Assembly (NCBI GenBank): GCA_000509105.1
Contig: BAIF02000108.1
Span: 1-51,249, forward strand
Length of the DNA: 51,249 bases
DNA from: Clostridiales bacterium VE202-21
GTDB taxonomy: Bacteria; Bacillota; Clostridia; Lachnospirales; Lachnospiraceae
Direction of reading: 5' to 3'
The notes below the pieces were generated by a model, which saw only the letters and a list, made by a program, of their open reading frames with translations, had not been told where the DNA came from and searched no databases. This document shows, in pieces, positions 37,638 to 44,894 of this stretch (the first letter of the stretch is position 1; each line of letters starts with the position of its first letter). Made by a program: the position numbers and the translations under genes.

Positions 37638-38057
37638 ATGATTAAGCAGTTATCAGTATTTGTGGAAAACAGGCCGGGCAGCCTGATGCAGGTGACATCG
37701 GCGCTGACGGAGGCACATATCAATATCAGGGCGATCGCTTCATTTGATACGCCTGAATTTGGAATTCTCAGGCTGGTGGTTGATAAACCGGCAGAAGCAA
37801 AGACCTATCTGACAAGCAAGGGGTTTGTTGTCAGGATACACGACGTAATTGGTGTAGAACTCAAAGATGAGAAAGGAAACCTGAACCGGATGCTTTCCAT
37901 ACTTGCAGAAGGCAGGATCAACATCAATTATATTTATTCTTTTGTAATCCGCGAGGGAAGGGCGCCGGTTATGGTGTTCAACACAGATGATTTTGAAAAA
38001 GCTGCGCGTGTTCTGGAAGCAGCGGAGGTAAAAGTCGTAAAAGAAGCGGATCTATAA
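37638..38057 (+). CDS. ACT domain protein, copy 1
   Basis: A 139-residue protein made of two ACT-like halves: IKQLSVFVENRPGSLMQVTSAL at the start and DVIGVELKDEKGNLNRMLSIL near the middle. ACT domains bind amino acids and regulate linked enzymes. Proteins of this kind often sit next to phenylacetate-CoA ligase and ior genes, so a role in sensing aromatic amino acids or their products is plausible but untested. It is 18 bases after iorB and 42 before the second paaK. Confidence 0.88.
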   Translation: MIKQLSVFVENRPGSLMQVTSALTEAHINIRAIASFDTPEFGILRLVVDKPAEAKTYLTSKGFVVRIHDVIGVELKDEKGNLNRMLSILAEGRININYIYSFVIREGRAPVMVFNTDDFEKAARVLEAAEVKVVKEADL

Positions 38058-38099
38058 AATTACGGAAATATGGGAAAACAGATAAGGAGTTAAACTAAA

Positions 38100-39434
38100 A
38101 TGGCGGCAGTGACTTTAGAAAACTGGAAAGAGCGGATCTTTGACCCGGATATAGAATGCATGAGCAGTGACGAGATGGCTGCTCTGCAGAGCAGACGTCT
38201 GGCTGATGTAGTAGAAAGAGTATACAACAATGTAGATTTCTACCGTAAGAAGATGAAGGACCTTGGAGTAGAACCGGGTGATATCAAAGGAATCGAGGAT
38301 ATTAATAAACTTCCATTTACGACAAAGGAAGACCTGAGGGATAACTATCCGTTCGGGCTTCTGGCAATCCCCAAAAAAGATGTTGTCCGGGTACAGGGCA
38401 CATCAGGAACGACAGGGAAACTGACTTTGGCGTCCTATTCGCAGAAGGATGTGGATGTGTGGGGCGAATGTGTAGCCAGATGCCTGACAATGGCCGGACT
38501 GACAGAGGAAGATATCATCCATGTATGCTATGGATACGGTTTATTTACAGGCGGAATGGGTCTGGACTTTGGAGCTAAGGCGCTTGGAGCGACAGCGATC
38601 CCTATGTCGGCGGGGAATACCAAACGTCAGATGATGTGTATGGAAGATTTTGGGTCTACAGCGTTCGCATGTACGCCTTCCTATGCACTGCATCTTGCGG
38701 AATCCCTGCAGGAGGCCGGTGTTGTGGACCGTCTGAAACTGAAGGCCGGGATTCACGGCGCAGAGCCATGGACCGAAGAGATGCGTAAGAAAATCGAAAG
38801 TATTCTGCATATCAACTGCTTTGATATTTACGGATTATGTGAGATTACGGGCCCTGGAGTTGCACAGGACTGTATCCATCATAGAGGTCTGCACATCAAT
38901 GTAGATTACTTCTATCCGGAGGTACTCAATCCGGTAACTCACGAGGCTTGTGCAGACGGTGAGACAGGAGAACTGGTATTTACAACACTGGCAAAAGAGG
39001 CGATGCCGCTTTTAAGATACCGCACGAAGGATCTTACCAGCATTGACCACAGCACCTGCGACTGCGGCAGAACGACACCGAGGATATCCAAGTTTACAGG
39101 ACGTACAGATGATATGAAAGTCATCCGCGGCGTCAACGTATTCCCGACGCAGGTTGAGACAGCACTTCTCAGCATGGGCGGCGCAGTTGCACCGCATTAC
39201 CTCATGATTGTGGACAGAGAAGATAATCTGGATGTCCTGACGGTTATGGTGGAGGTCGATGAGAGCATGTTCTCAGACGAGATCAGAAAACTGGATGCGC
39301 TGAAAGCAAAGATCGGCGCAGTTCTGAAACAGGCGCTTGGAGTTTCCGTCCGCGTGAAGCTGGTTGAGCCTAAGACAATACAGAGAAGCGAAGGAAAAGC
39401 AGTACGTGTAATAGATAAGCGTAACCTGCAGTAG
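38100..39434 (+). CDS. Phenylacetate--CoA ligase family protein, copy 2
   Basis: A second PaaK-family ligase of 444 residues, clearly related to the copy at 33988 but diverged: TSGTTGKLTLASY near residue 100, YGLCEITGPGVAQD, YRTKDLT and GRTDDMKVIRGVNVFPTQVE. The differences in the substrate-side region suggest a different acyl preference, for example indoleacetate versus phenylacetate or a hydroxylated form. AAGGAG precedes the ATG by about 11 bases. It lies between two ACT-domain genes in the ior operon. Confidence 0.93.
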   Translation: MAAVTLENWKERIFDPDIECMSSDEMAALQSRRLADVVERVYNNVDFYRKKMKDLGVEPGDIKGIEDINKLPFTTKEDLRDNYPFGLLAIPKKDVVRVQGTSGTTGKLTLASYSQKDVDVWGECVARCLTMAGLTEEDIIHVCYGYGLFTGGMGLDFGAKALGATAIPMSAGNTKRQMMCMEDFGSTAFACTPSYALHLAESLQEAGVVDRLKLKAGIHGAEPWTEEMRKKIESILHINCFDIYGLCEITGPGVAQDCIHHRGLHINVDYFYPEVLNPVTHEACADGETGELVFTTLAKEAMPLLRYRTKDLTSIDHSTCDCGRTTPRISKFTGRTDDMKVIRGVNVFPTQVETALLSMGGAVAPHYLMIVDREDNLDVLTVMVEVDESMFSDEIRKLDALKAKIGAVLKQALGVSVRVKLVEPKTIQRSEGKAVRVIDKRNLQ

Positions 39435-39448
39435 AGGAGGTAAGCACG

Positions 39449-39892
39449 ATGGGAATCACAATACAACAATTATCAGTATTCTTGGAAAACCGGGAGGGAC
39501 GTCTGGACGAAGTGCTTGCAGTGCTGGCCAGCAACGATGTGAATATCGTTGCACTGAGCCTGGCAGATACATCAGATTACGGAATGCTCCGCATGATTGT
39601 ATCCGACCCGAACAAGGGAAGAGCGGTGCTTAAAGACAATGGAATCACAGCTATGCTGACAGACGTTGTGGCGCTTCGGGTGCCTCACGCGACGGGATCC
39701 TTAAGCAAGGCAATGCATCAAATCGTAGAAGGCGAAGTCAATATTGAATACATGTATGCATTCGCAAATGGGACAGACGCATCGGCGGTATTAAAAACTG
39801 ACGACCCGGCAAGGGTGGTTGATATATTAAGAGGAAGTGGATTCGACGTCTGGGAGGCAGCGGAAGCTTACGTTTCCAATGTAAGCTTGTAG
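39449..39892 (+). CDS. ACT domain protein, copy 2
   Basis: A 147-residue double-ACT protein similar in layout to the one at 37638: ITIQQLSVFLENREGRLDEVLAVL, then LTDVVALRVPHATGSLSKAMHQI. It is the last gene of the operon, 14 bases after the second paaK with a GAGGAGG site. It probably senses a ligand for the neighbouring ligase. The 3' end contains an inverted repeat (AAGCTTAC and GTAAGCTT, 39865-39889) that encodes part of the C-terminus. Confidence 0.87.
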   Translation: MGITIQQLSVFLENREGRLDEVLAVLASNDVNIVALSLADTSDYGMLRMIVSDPNKGRAVLKDNGITAMLTDVVALRVPHATGSLSKAMHQIVEGEVNIEYMYAFANGTDASAVLKTDDPARVVDILRGSGFDVWEAAEAYVSNVSL

Positions 39893-39901
39893 GCAGGGCG
39901 G

Positions 39902-40160
39902 TATTTGGCTGGTATGGGGACGCCCCGGGAACCGGACACAGGGGTGTCTGGAAACGGGGCTGGGCGCATTAAGGCGGTTAAATAGCGCCTTACCCGGTGG
40001 GGGAGCAGACGGGGGAGGCGGATTGAGTTGGTTGGTTTGGGCGGATCTGTGGCAAGCTGCAGAAAAACTACTAAATACGATGTGTTCCGGGTATCCAGTT
40101 CAATCCAATCCGCTTTATTCAAGTCCGCCTCCTGTTCGCTGGCGTCCCCTTCCAATACAC
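39902..40160. repeat. Long imperfect palindrome after the ior operon
   Basis: Outer blocks pair: GTATTTGG (39901-39908) with CCAATAC near 40152, and GGGGACGCC (39916-39924) with GGCGTCCCC (40141-40149). Inner blocks near 40008-40045 (GACGGGGGAGGCGGATTGA) pair with 40098-40135. A small hairpin (AAGGCG with CGCCTT, about 39971-39991) branches off. No protein is apparent. This resembles the elements at 21834-22164 and 41305-41430 in sharing a GGGGACGC motif. Confidence 0.6.
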
Positions 40161-40198
40161 AAAAAAAGCACCCGGAATATCCGGGCACTCTTTTTTTA
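40161..40198. terminator. Terminator after the ior operon
   Basis: A run of A, then CCCGG AATAT CCGGG and a run of seven T. The A and T runs allow function in both directions, serving also the convergent cold-shock gene. Confidence 0.8.
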
Positions 40199-40270
40199 AT
40201 CTCATTTCTCTGTATTTCTTTTAAATATTAAATCTAATTTATATATTAAAAGGTACATTTAAAATTCTGA

Positions 40271-40468
40271 TTAAAGTTTTACTACGTTGACTGCCTGTGG
40301 TCCTTTTGCGCCGTCTGTTACATCGAATTCAACTGCCTGGCCTTCTTCTAAGGATTTGAATCCATCCATCATTAATCCTGAGTAGTGTACGAATACGTCA
40401 TTTCCCTCTGAGTCAGAGATGAATCCATAGCCTTTTTGGTTGTTAAACCATTTTACTGTACCTGTCAT
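40271..40468 (-). CDS. Cold-shock protein, CspA family
   Basis: A 65-residue single-stranded nucleic-acid chaperone. It has the whole family pattern: [17 protein letters not shown] with RNP1 (KGYGFI) and then RNP2 (VFVHY), and ends VNVVKL. The start at 40468 has GGAGGG seven bases upstream; the frame runs open to 40537, but that part lies in the leader. A promoter about 80-107 bases upstream leaves an untranslated leader of about 72 nt, as is common for csp genes with temperature-responsive leaders. It converges with the ior operon. Confidence 0.95.
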   Translation of the reverse strand: MTGTVKWFNNQKGYGFISDSEGNDVFVHYSGLMMDGFKSLEEGQAVEFDVTDGAKGPQAVNVVKL

Positions 40469-40546
40469 TGTGTTGCCCTCCATAAATAAAAAAATAAATA
40501 ATAAAGTGTTCGCAATGCTCATTTCTATTCTGAACAACGCTGTATT

Positions 40547-40575
40547 AGCGTAGCATATTTAACAATGAAAGTCAA
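40547..40575 (-). promoter_or_regulatory. Predicted csp promoter
   Basis: On the minus strand TTGACT (40570-40575), a 17-base spacer and TACGCT (40547-40552). Confidence 0.5.
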
Positions 40576-40666
40576 TGTGTTTGTGAAAAAATCCATAAAA
40601 ATATACAAAAAAGTGTCGAAAAATTACGGATTATCTGTGAACTGCGTGATTGTTTGAAAAGTAAGA

Positions 40667-40695
40667 TTGTTTTTTATGCGAGTTTTGTTTAAAAT
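40667..40695 (+). promoter_or_regulatory. Predicted promoter of the first Rrf2 gene
   Basis: TTGTTT (40667-40672), a 17-base spacer and TAAAAT (40690-40695). TTTTGTTT and AAAACAAA flank the -10 and start region as an imperfect inverted repeat, a candidate autoregulatory site. Confidence 0.45.
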
Positions 40696-40731
40696 ACATA
40701 TTGTAAGTAAAACAAAGGAGTGTAGCTTAAA

Positions 40732-41169
40732 ATGAAAATGTCGACGAAGGGACAGTATGCGCTGGAGATTGTGGCAGATCTTGCGCTGCATTCCAGCAGG
40801 GATCATCTTGAGAGTCTGAAGAATATAGCAGAAAGACGGAAGTTGTCTGAGAAATATCTGGAGCGGATAGTAAAGCCCATGAAAGAAAAGGGAATCGTAA
40901 AGAGTGTTCGTGGCGCTTACGGAGGATACTGCCTGGAAAGAGATGCCGAAGAACTGACCGTGCTGGAGGTACTGACGGCAGTAGAGGGGGAACTGGCTCC
41001 GGTGCACTGCCTTACCAGAGAGAGCAATTGCGGCATAGCCTGCGGATTGTGCCCAACCAGAAATACTTGGGAAGAAATGTGGAAGACGATGAATGATGCG
41101 GTAGGCAGGGTTACAATAGCGGATATCATCCGGGCAGCGGAAATGAAGGGGACGTCAAGCAAACTATAA
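40732..41169 (+). CDS. Rrf2 family regulator with a cysteine cluster
   Basis: A 145-residue winged-helix regulator: MKMSTKGQYALEIVADLALHS, then NIAERRKLSEKYLERIVKPM as recognition region and VRGAYGGYCL as wing. Cysteines at residues 93, 100, 104 and 107 (plus 67) resemble the Fe-S ligand cluster of IscR- and NsrR-like Rrf2 proteins, so it may sense iron-sulfur status or oxidants. This is inferred from Cys spacing. It has AAAGGAG upstream. A second Rrf2 gene without the cluster follows after a long palindrome. Confidence 0.9.
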   Translation: MKMSTKGQYALEIVADLALHSSRDHLESLKNIAERRKLSEKYLERIVKPMKEKGIVKSVRGAYGGYCLERDAEELTVLEVLTAVEGELAPVHCLTRESNCGIACGLCPTRNTWEEMWKTMNDAVGRVTIADIIRAAEMKGTSSKL

Positions 41170-41553
41170 ACGGCAGGCTGTCCTGCCTGTAAGGTTGGTT
41201 TAAAACCCTGACCACGTACAGCGCAGCCACTGCACATCCGCCGCCCTTGGTTTAGAATCCCGCCGGGAAACTAATTTTTCCTGCCGTTTGGATGAACCTA
41301 GCTATGCGTGGAACGGGGCGGGGGCAGACAGAAGCATACCGCTGTTTGGAAAACATCTACTGCTGCTTAGCGCAGCGCTCAGTATCCAAACAGCGGTATG
41401 CTTCTGTCTGCCCCCGCCCCGTTCCACGCAAGGCGTCCCCCAAGCGTATAAAATCCAGTTTTAAAATTTGTATTGACATGGTAGGAATATGGGTGTATAA
41501 CATTAAATATACAATACATATCAAAATAGTAGGATATAGAAAGAAGGTGTTAT
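41170..41553. other. Intergenic region between two Rrf2 genes
   Basis: About 380 bases without a gene. It holds a small hairpin right after the stop (GGCAGG CTGT CCTGCC, 41172-41187), a perfect long inverted repeat (41305-41430), GCGTCCCC at 41433-41440, and an AT-rich stretch before the second Rrf2 gene that should contain its promoter and operator. Confidence 0.6.
41305..41430. repeat. Perfect 46-bp inverted repeat
   Basis: Bases 41305-41350 are the exact reverse complement of 41385-41430, with a 34-nt loop that itself has a GCTGC/GCAGC hairpin. The arm includes GGGGCGGGGGCAGACAGAAG. A palindrome this long and perfect is normally unstable in bacteria, so its presence implies recent formation or active maintenance. 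The arm shares a GGGGCGGGG core with the element at 539-684. Confidence 0.9.
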
Positions 41554-41994
41554 ATGAAGGTATCTACAAAAGGAAGATACGGACTCCGTGCACTTGTGGA
41601 TATGGCAGCGAATTCACAGGAGGGTCCGATTTCCCTGATCCAGACGGCAAAGCGGCAGAATATTTCTTTAAATTATCTGGAGCAGGTCTTTGGAGTTTTG
41701 AGAAAAGCAGGCATTGTTGTCAGTGTGAAAGGGGCCGGCGGAGGATATAAGCTGGCCAAGAGCGCCGAGTGCATTACAGTGAAGGAGATACTGGAGGCTT
41801 TGGAAGGGGAATTTTCCATTATCGACAGGAATGGGGAGGAGGCCGCGGATCCTGTACAGAAAGCCATACAGGAACTTGTGTGGGATGAGATTGACAGTAA
41901 GGTGAACGAATTCCTCAGTAAACGGACGCTGGCCCAGCTGGTGCGGGAGTACAGAGAGAATCTGGATTGCAGTACGAATATGTACTATATTTAA
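41554..41994 (+). CDS. Rrf2 family regulator, CymR-like
   Basis: A 146-residue winged-helix regulator: MKVSTKGRYGLRALVDMAAN, SLNYLEQVFGVLRKAGIV as recognition region, and VKGAGGGYKLAKS as wing. It lacks the Fe-S cysteine group of the neighbouring Rrf2 protein. It resembles CymR, the cysteine-metabolism repressor that works with CysK. Because an O-acetylhomoserine sulfhydrylase and cysK follow directly, a role in controlling sulfur amino acid synthesis is likely. AGAAGGTG precedes the ATG. Confidence 0.9.
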   Translation: MKVSTKGRYGLRALVDMAANSQEGPISLIQTAKRQNISLNYLEQVFGVLRKAGIVVSVKGAGGGYKLAKSAECITVKEILEALEGEFSIIDRNGEEAADPVQKAIQELVWDEIDSKVNEFLSKRTLAQLVREYRENLDCSTNMYYI

Positions 41995-42055
41995 TTCAGA
42001 CAGTTTTAAAGGAAGCATGTAAAGGTGAATTGACAGGAAAGTGAGGACAACGCAA

Positions 42056-43345
42056 ATGAGCAGAGACAGAAAATTAAGATTTGAGACATTACAGTTACAC
42101 GTAGGACAGGAACAGCCGGATCCGGCAACAGACGCCAGGGCGGTTCCCATTTACCAGACCACGTCCTATGTATTCAGGGACTGTGAGCATGCGGCTCAGC
42201 GTTTTGGACTCGCTGATGCAGGAAATATATACGGAAGGCTGACGAACAGCACCCAGGATGTCTTTGAGAAACGGATCGCGGCGCTGGAGGGCGGATCGGC
42301 GGCACTCGGTGTTGCATCCGGTGCGGCGGCAATTACTTACACATTTCAGAATCTTGCTAAACAGGGAGACCATATTGTAGCCTCAAAATATATTTATGGG
42401 GGAAGCTATAACCTGTTGGAACATACGCTTCCGGATCAGGGCATTACCACAACTTTTGTGGATCCGGAAGTAGAAGGCGCAGTGGAAGCAGCGATTCAGG
42501 AGAATACAAAAGCAATATTTATAGAATCTATTGGGAACCCGAATGCAAATCTGGTCGATATACAGGAGATCGCCGATATTGCCCACAGATATCATATCGT
42601 CCTGGTAGTGGACAGTACATTTGCCACGCCATACCTGCTGAGGCCCTTTGAATACGGTGCAGATATTGTTGTTCACTCTGCAACTAAGTTTATCGGAGGA
42701 CATGGGACCGCTTTGGGCGGAGTCATTATAGAAAGCGGGAACTTTGACTGGAACGCATCCGGTAAATATCCGCAGCTGACAGAACCGGATCCAAGTTATC
42801 ATGGTGTACGCTTTTATGAGGCGGCAGGGGCTGCAGCATTTGTAACGAGAATACGGGCGGTGATTCTGCGGGACACCGGGGCAACGATGGCGCCGCTCCA
42901 TGCATTTTTATTTTTGCAGGGGCTGGAGACATTGTCTCTCCGGGTGGAGCGCCATGTGGAGAATACGGTGAAGGTCGTAGAATTTCTGCAGGCACACCCA
43001 AAAGTATTGAAAGTGAATCATCCGTCCGTGCAGAACAGTCCATATCATGAACTGTATCAGAAATATTTCCCCAATGGAGGTGCTTCAATCTTTACATTTG
43101 AAATAAACGGCACTGGGGAAGATACGAAGAAATTCATTGATAACCTGGAGATATTCTCTCTGCTCGCCAATGTTGCAGATGTGAAATCACTGGTTATCCA
43201 TCCGGCCAGTACCACGCACTCCCAGATGACGCCCGAAGAGCTGGAGGCTTCCGGCATCAGGCCGAACACGGTCAGGCTGTCCGTGGGAACCGAGCACATA
43301 GATGATATCCTGTATGACCTGGAACAGGCTTTAGAACGAATATAA
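42056..43345 (+). CDS. O-acetylhomoserine aminocarboxypropyltransferase (sulfhydrylase)
   Basis: A PLP enzyme of the Cys/Met metabolism family (429 residues) that makes homocysteine from O-acetylhomoserine and sulfide. The N-terminal [34 protein letters not shown] is typical of this subgroup (MetY-like), as are the insert around residue 230-250, the lysine motif [16 protein letters not shown] near residue 210, and the C-terminal [13 protein letters not shown]. The ATG at 42056 is preceded by GAGG at a good distance; a GTG at 42041 is rejected. It stands between the CymR-like regulator and cysK. Confidence 0.94.
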   Translation: MSRDRKLRFETLQLHVGQEQPDPATDARAVPIYQTTSYVFRDCEHAAQRFGLADAGNIYGRLTNSTQDVFEKRIAALEGGSAALGVASGAAAITYTFQNLAKQGDHIVASKYIYGGSYNLLEHTLPDQGITTTFVDPEVEGAVEAAIQENTKAIFIESIGNPNANLVDIQEIADIAHRYHIVLVVDSTFATPYLLRPFEYGADIVVHSATKFIGGHGTALGGVIIESGNFDWNASGKYPQLTEPDPSYHGVRFYEAAGAAAFVTRIRAVILRDTGATMAPLHAFLFLQGLETLSLRVERHVENTVKVVEFLQAHPKVLKVNHPSVQNSPYHELYQKYFPNGGASIFTFEINGTGEDTKKFIDNLEIFSLLANVADVKSLVIHPASTTHSQMTPEELEASGIRPNTVRLSVGTEHIDDILYDLEQALERI

Positions 43346-43375
43346 TAAGATTTGTAAGGCTCGTGAAGATCTGGA

Positions 43376-43430
43376 CGGTTACTTATTTTGCATTGCACAT
43401 AAGAGACCAAAATCCGGTTACTTATGTGCT
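43376..43430 (+). promoter_or_regulatory. Repeats upstream of cysK
   Basis: GGTTACTTAT occurs twice (about 43379 and 43418) about 40 bases apart, and GCACATAAG (about 43395) pairs with CTTATGTGC (about 43422). TATAAA at 43436 is a candidate -10. The arrangement looks like an operator or leader hairpin of cysK, possibly for the CymR-like regulator. Confidence 0.4.
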
Positions 43431-43471
43431 TTCAGCTATAAAAATATAGATAGAGAATTGGAGGAAGCAAA

Positions 43472-44404
43472 ATGGCAAATATATATAAAAGCATTACAGA
43501 ATTGGTAGGAAGGACACCGATACTGGAGGTGTCGAATATTGAAAAGGAATTGAACCTGGTGGCGCGCGTTCTGGTAAAGCTGGAGTACTTCAATCCGGCC
43601 GGAAGCGTGAAGGACCGCGTGGCCCTGAATATGATAGAGGACGCGGAGGCGAAAGGCCTAATCAGACCGGGAGCAACAATTATTGAGCCCACCAGCGGAA
43701 ATACCGGGATCGGGCTTGCATCGGCGGCGGCAGCCAAGGGATACAAGGCAGTTTTTGTCATGCCCGAGACGATGAGCATCGAGAGAAGAAAGCTTCTGCT
43801 GGGTTATGGCGCAGAGATTGTCCTGACCGAAGGGGCGAAGGGAATGAACGGCGCGATCGCGAAGGCGGCGCAGCTTGTAAAAGAACGGGAAAATGCAATC
43901 GTACTTGGCCAGTTTGTGAACAGTGCGAACCCGGAAATTCATACGAAAACAACAGGTCCCGAGATCTGGGAGGACACCGATGGCCAGGTGGATATCATTA
44001 TTGCGGGCGTAGGCACAGGCGGAACTATCACGGGAACGGGAACCTATCTGAAGTCCAGAAAGCCGGATGTGCAGGTGATTGCAGTGGAGCCGGCCGGCTC
44101 CCCGGTACTGTCGGGCGGAAAACCGGGACCACATGGGCTGCAGGGCATCGGTGCGGGGTTCATACCGGAAGTACTGGATACAGATATCTATGAATCCATT
44201 GTGCAGGTAAAGGATGAGGAAGCCTATGCGGCTGCAAAACTTCTGGCAAGGAGAGAGGGTGTACTGGTTGGAATTTCCTCCGGCGCGGCGCTCCATGCGG
44301 CGGTTGAAGCTGCAAAAAAACCGGAAAATAAAGGCAGAACAATCGTGGCGATCCTGCCTGACACAGGAGAAAGATATCTTTCTACACCGTTGTTTGAGTC
44401 ATAA
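43472..44404 (+). CDS. cysK: Cysteine synthase A (O-acetylserine sulfhydrylase)
   Basis: It makes cysteine from O-acetylserine and sulfide with PLP. The 310-residue protein has the Schiff-base lysine in NPAGSVKDR (Lys47), the substrate loop TSGNTGIGLA, the phosphate-binding GVGTGGTITGTG, and GISSGAAL near the C-terminus. GGAGG lies before the ATG. In Firmicutes CysK also binds CymR, and a CymR-like gene lies two genes upstream, which supports a linked regulatory circuit. A terminator follows. Confidence 0.96.
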   Translation: MANIYKSITELVGRTPILEVSNIEKELNLVARVLVKLEYFNPAGSVKDRVALNMIEDAEAKGLIRPGATIIEPTSGNTGIGLASAAAAKGYKAVFVMPETMSIERRKLLLGYGAEIVLTEGAKGMNGAIAKAAQLVKERENAIVLGQFVNSANPEIHTKTTGPEIWEDTDGQVDIIIAGVGTGGTITGTGTYLKSRKPDVQVIAVEPAGSPVLSGGKPGPHGLQGIGAGFIPEVLDTDIYESIVQVKDEEAYAAAKLLARREGVLVGISSGAALHAAVEAAKKPENKGRTIVAILPDTGERYLSTPLFES

Positions 44405-44485
44405 AAAAGGGCATTTTGCGGCATTTGCCCTGTGGAGAATCCGCAGGGAGCGTGCTGCAAAATGCCTTTGAAATGTCGTTTTTTT
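44405..44485 (+). terminator. Terminator after cysK
   Basis: AAAGGGCATTTTGCGGCA pairs with TGCTGCAAAATGCCTTT (ending 44469) with one bulge; an inner CCCTG/CAGGG stem extends it. A run of seven T follows at 44479-44485. Confidence 0.7.
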
Positions 44486-44527
44486 AGTTCTTAAATGGAA
44501 ATGTAGTGTGAAATAATTTATAAGCAA

Positions 44528-44556
44528 TTGAAAAAAACGGAGATATGTTATATACT
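44528..44556 (+). promoter_or_regulatory. Predicted ptsH promoter
   Basis: TTGAAA (44528-44533), a 17-base spacer and TATACT (44551-44556), about 40 bases before the ptsH ATG. Confidence 0.65.
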
Positions 44557-44596
44557 AATTGAAGTTAAAAATAAAAAACAGGAGGAAAATAGTATC

Positions 44597-44854
44597 ATGA
44601 AAGAATTTAAATATGTTATTACAGACCCGGAGGGAATTCATGCAAGACCGGCAGGGCTGTTGGTAAAGCAGGCTGCAGGCTATAAATCTGCCGTTAAAAT
44701 CGTTAAAGGCGAGAAGAGTGCCGATGCAAAGAGAATCTTTGGAGTCATGGGACTCGGAGTAAAAACAGGGGAAGAGATTACTATGACAGCCGAGGGCGAA
44801 GACGAAGATCAGGCAATCGCAGAATTAGAGGCATTTTTTAAAGAAAATTTATAA
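44597..44854 (+). CDS. ptsH: Phosphocarrier protein HPr, lacking Ser46
   Basis: The small PTS phosphocarrier, taking phosphate from enzyme I on His15 and passing it to EIIA domains. The 85-residue protein has GIHARPAG with His15 and Arg17. At the position of the regulatory Ser46 of Firmicutes HPr, the sequence reads DAKRIFGVMGLG, so residue 46 is Arg. HPr kinase should not be able to phosphorylate it there. AGGAGG lies 11 bases before the ATG at 44597. It is followed by ptsI. Confidence 0.95.
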   Translation: MKEFKYVITDPEGIHARPAGLLVKQAAGYKSAVKIVKGEKSADAKRIFGVMGLGVKTGEEITMTAEGEDEDQAIAELEAFFKENL

Positions 44855-44894
44855 ATAAAAGAGCACTTATCATTTGTATATAAGGGAAGGTACT

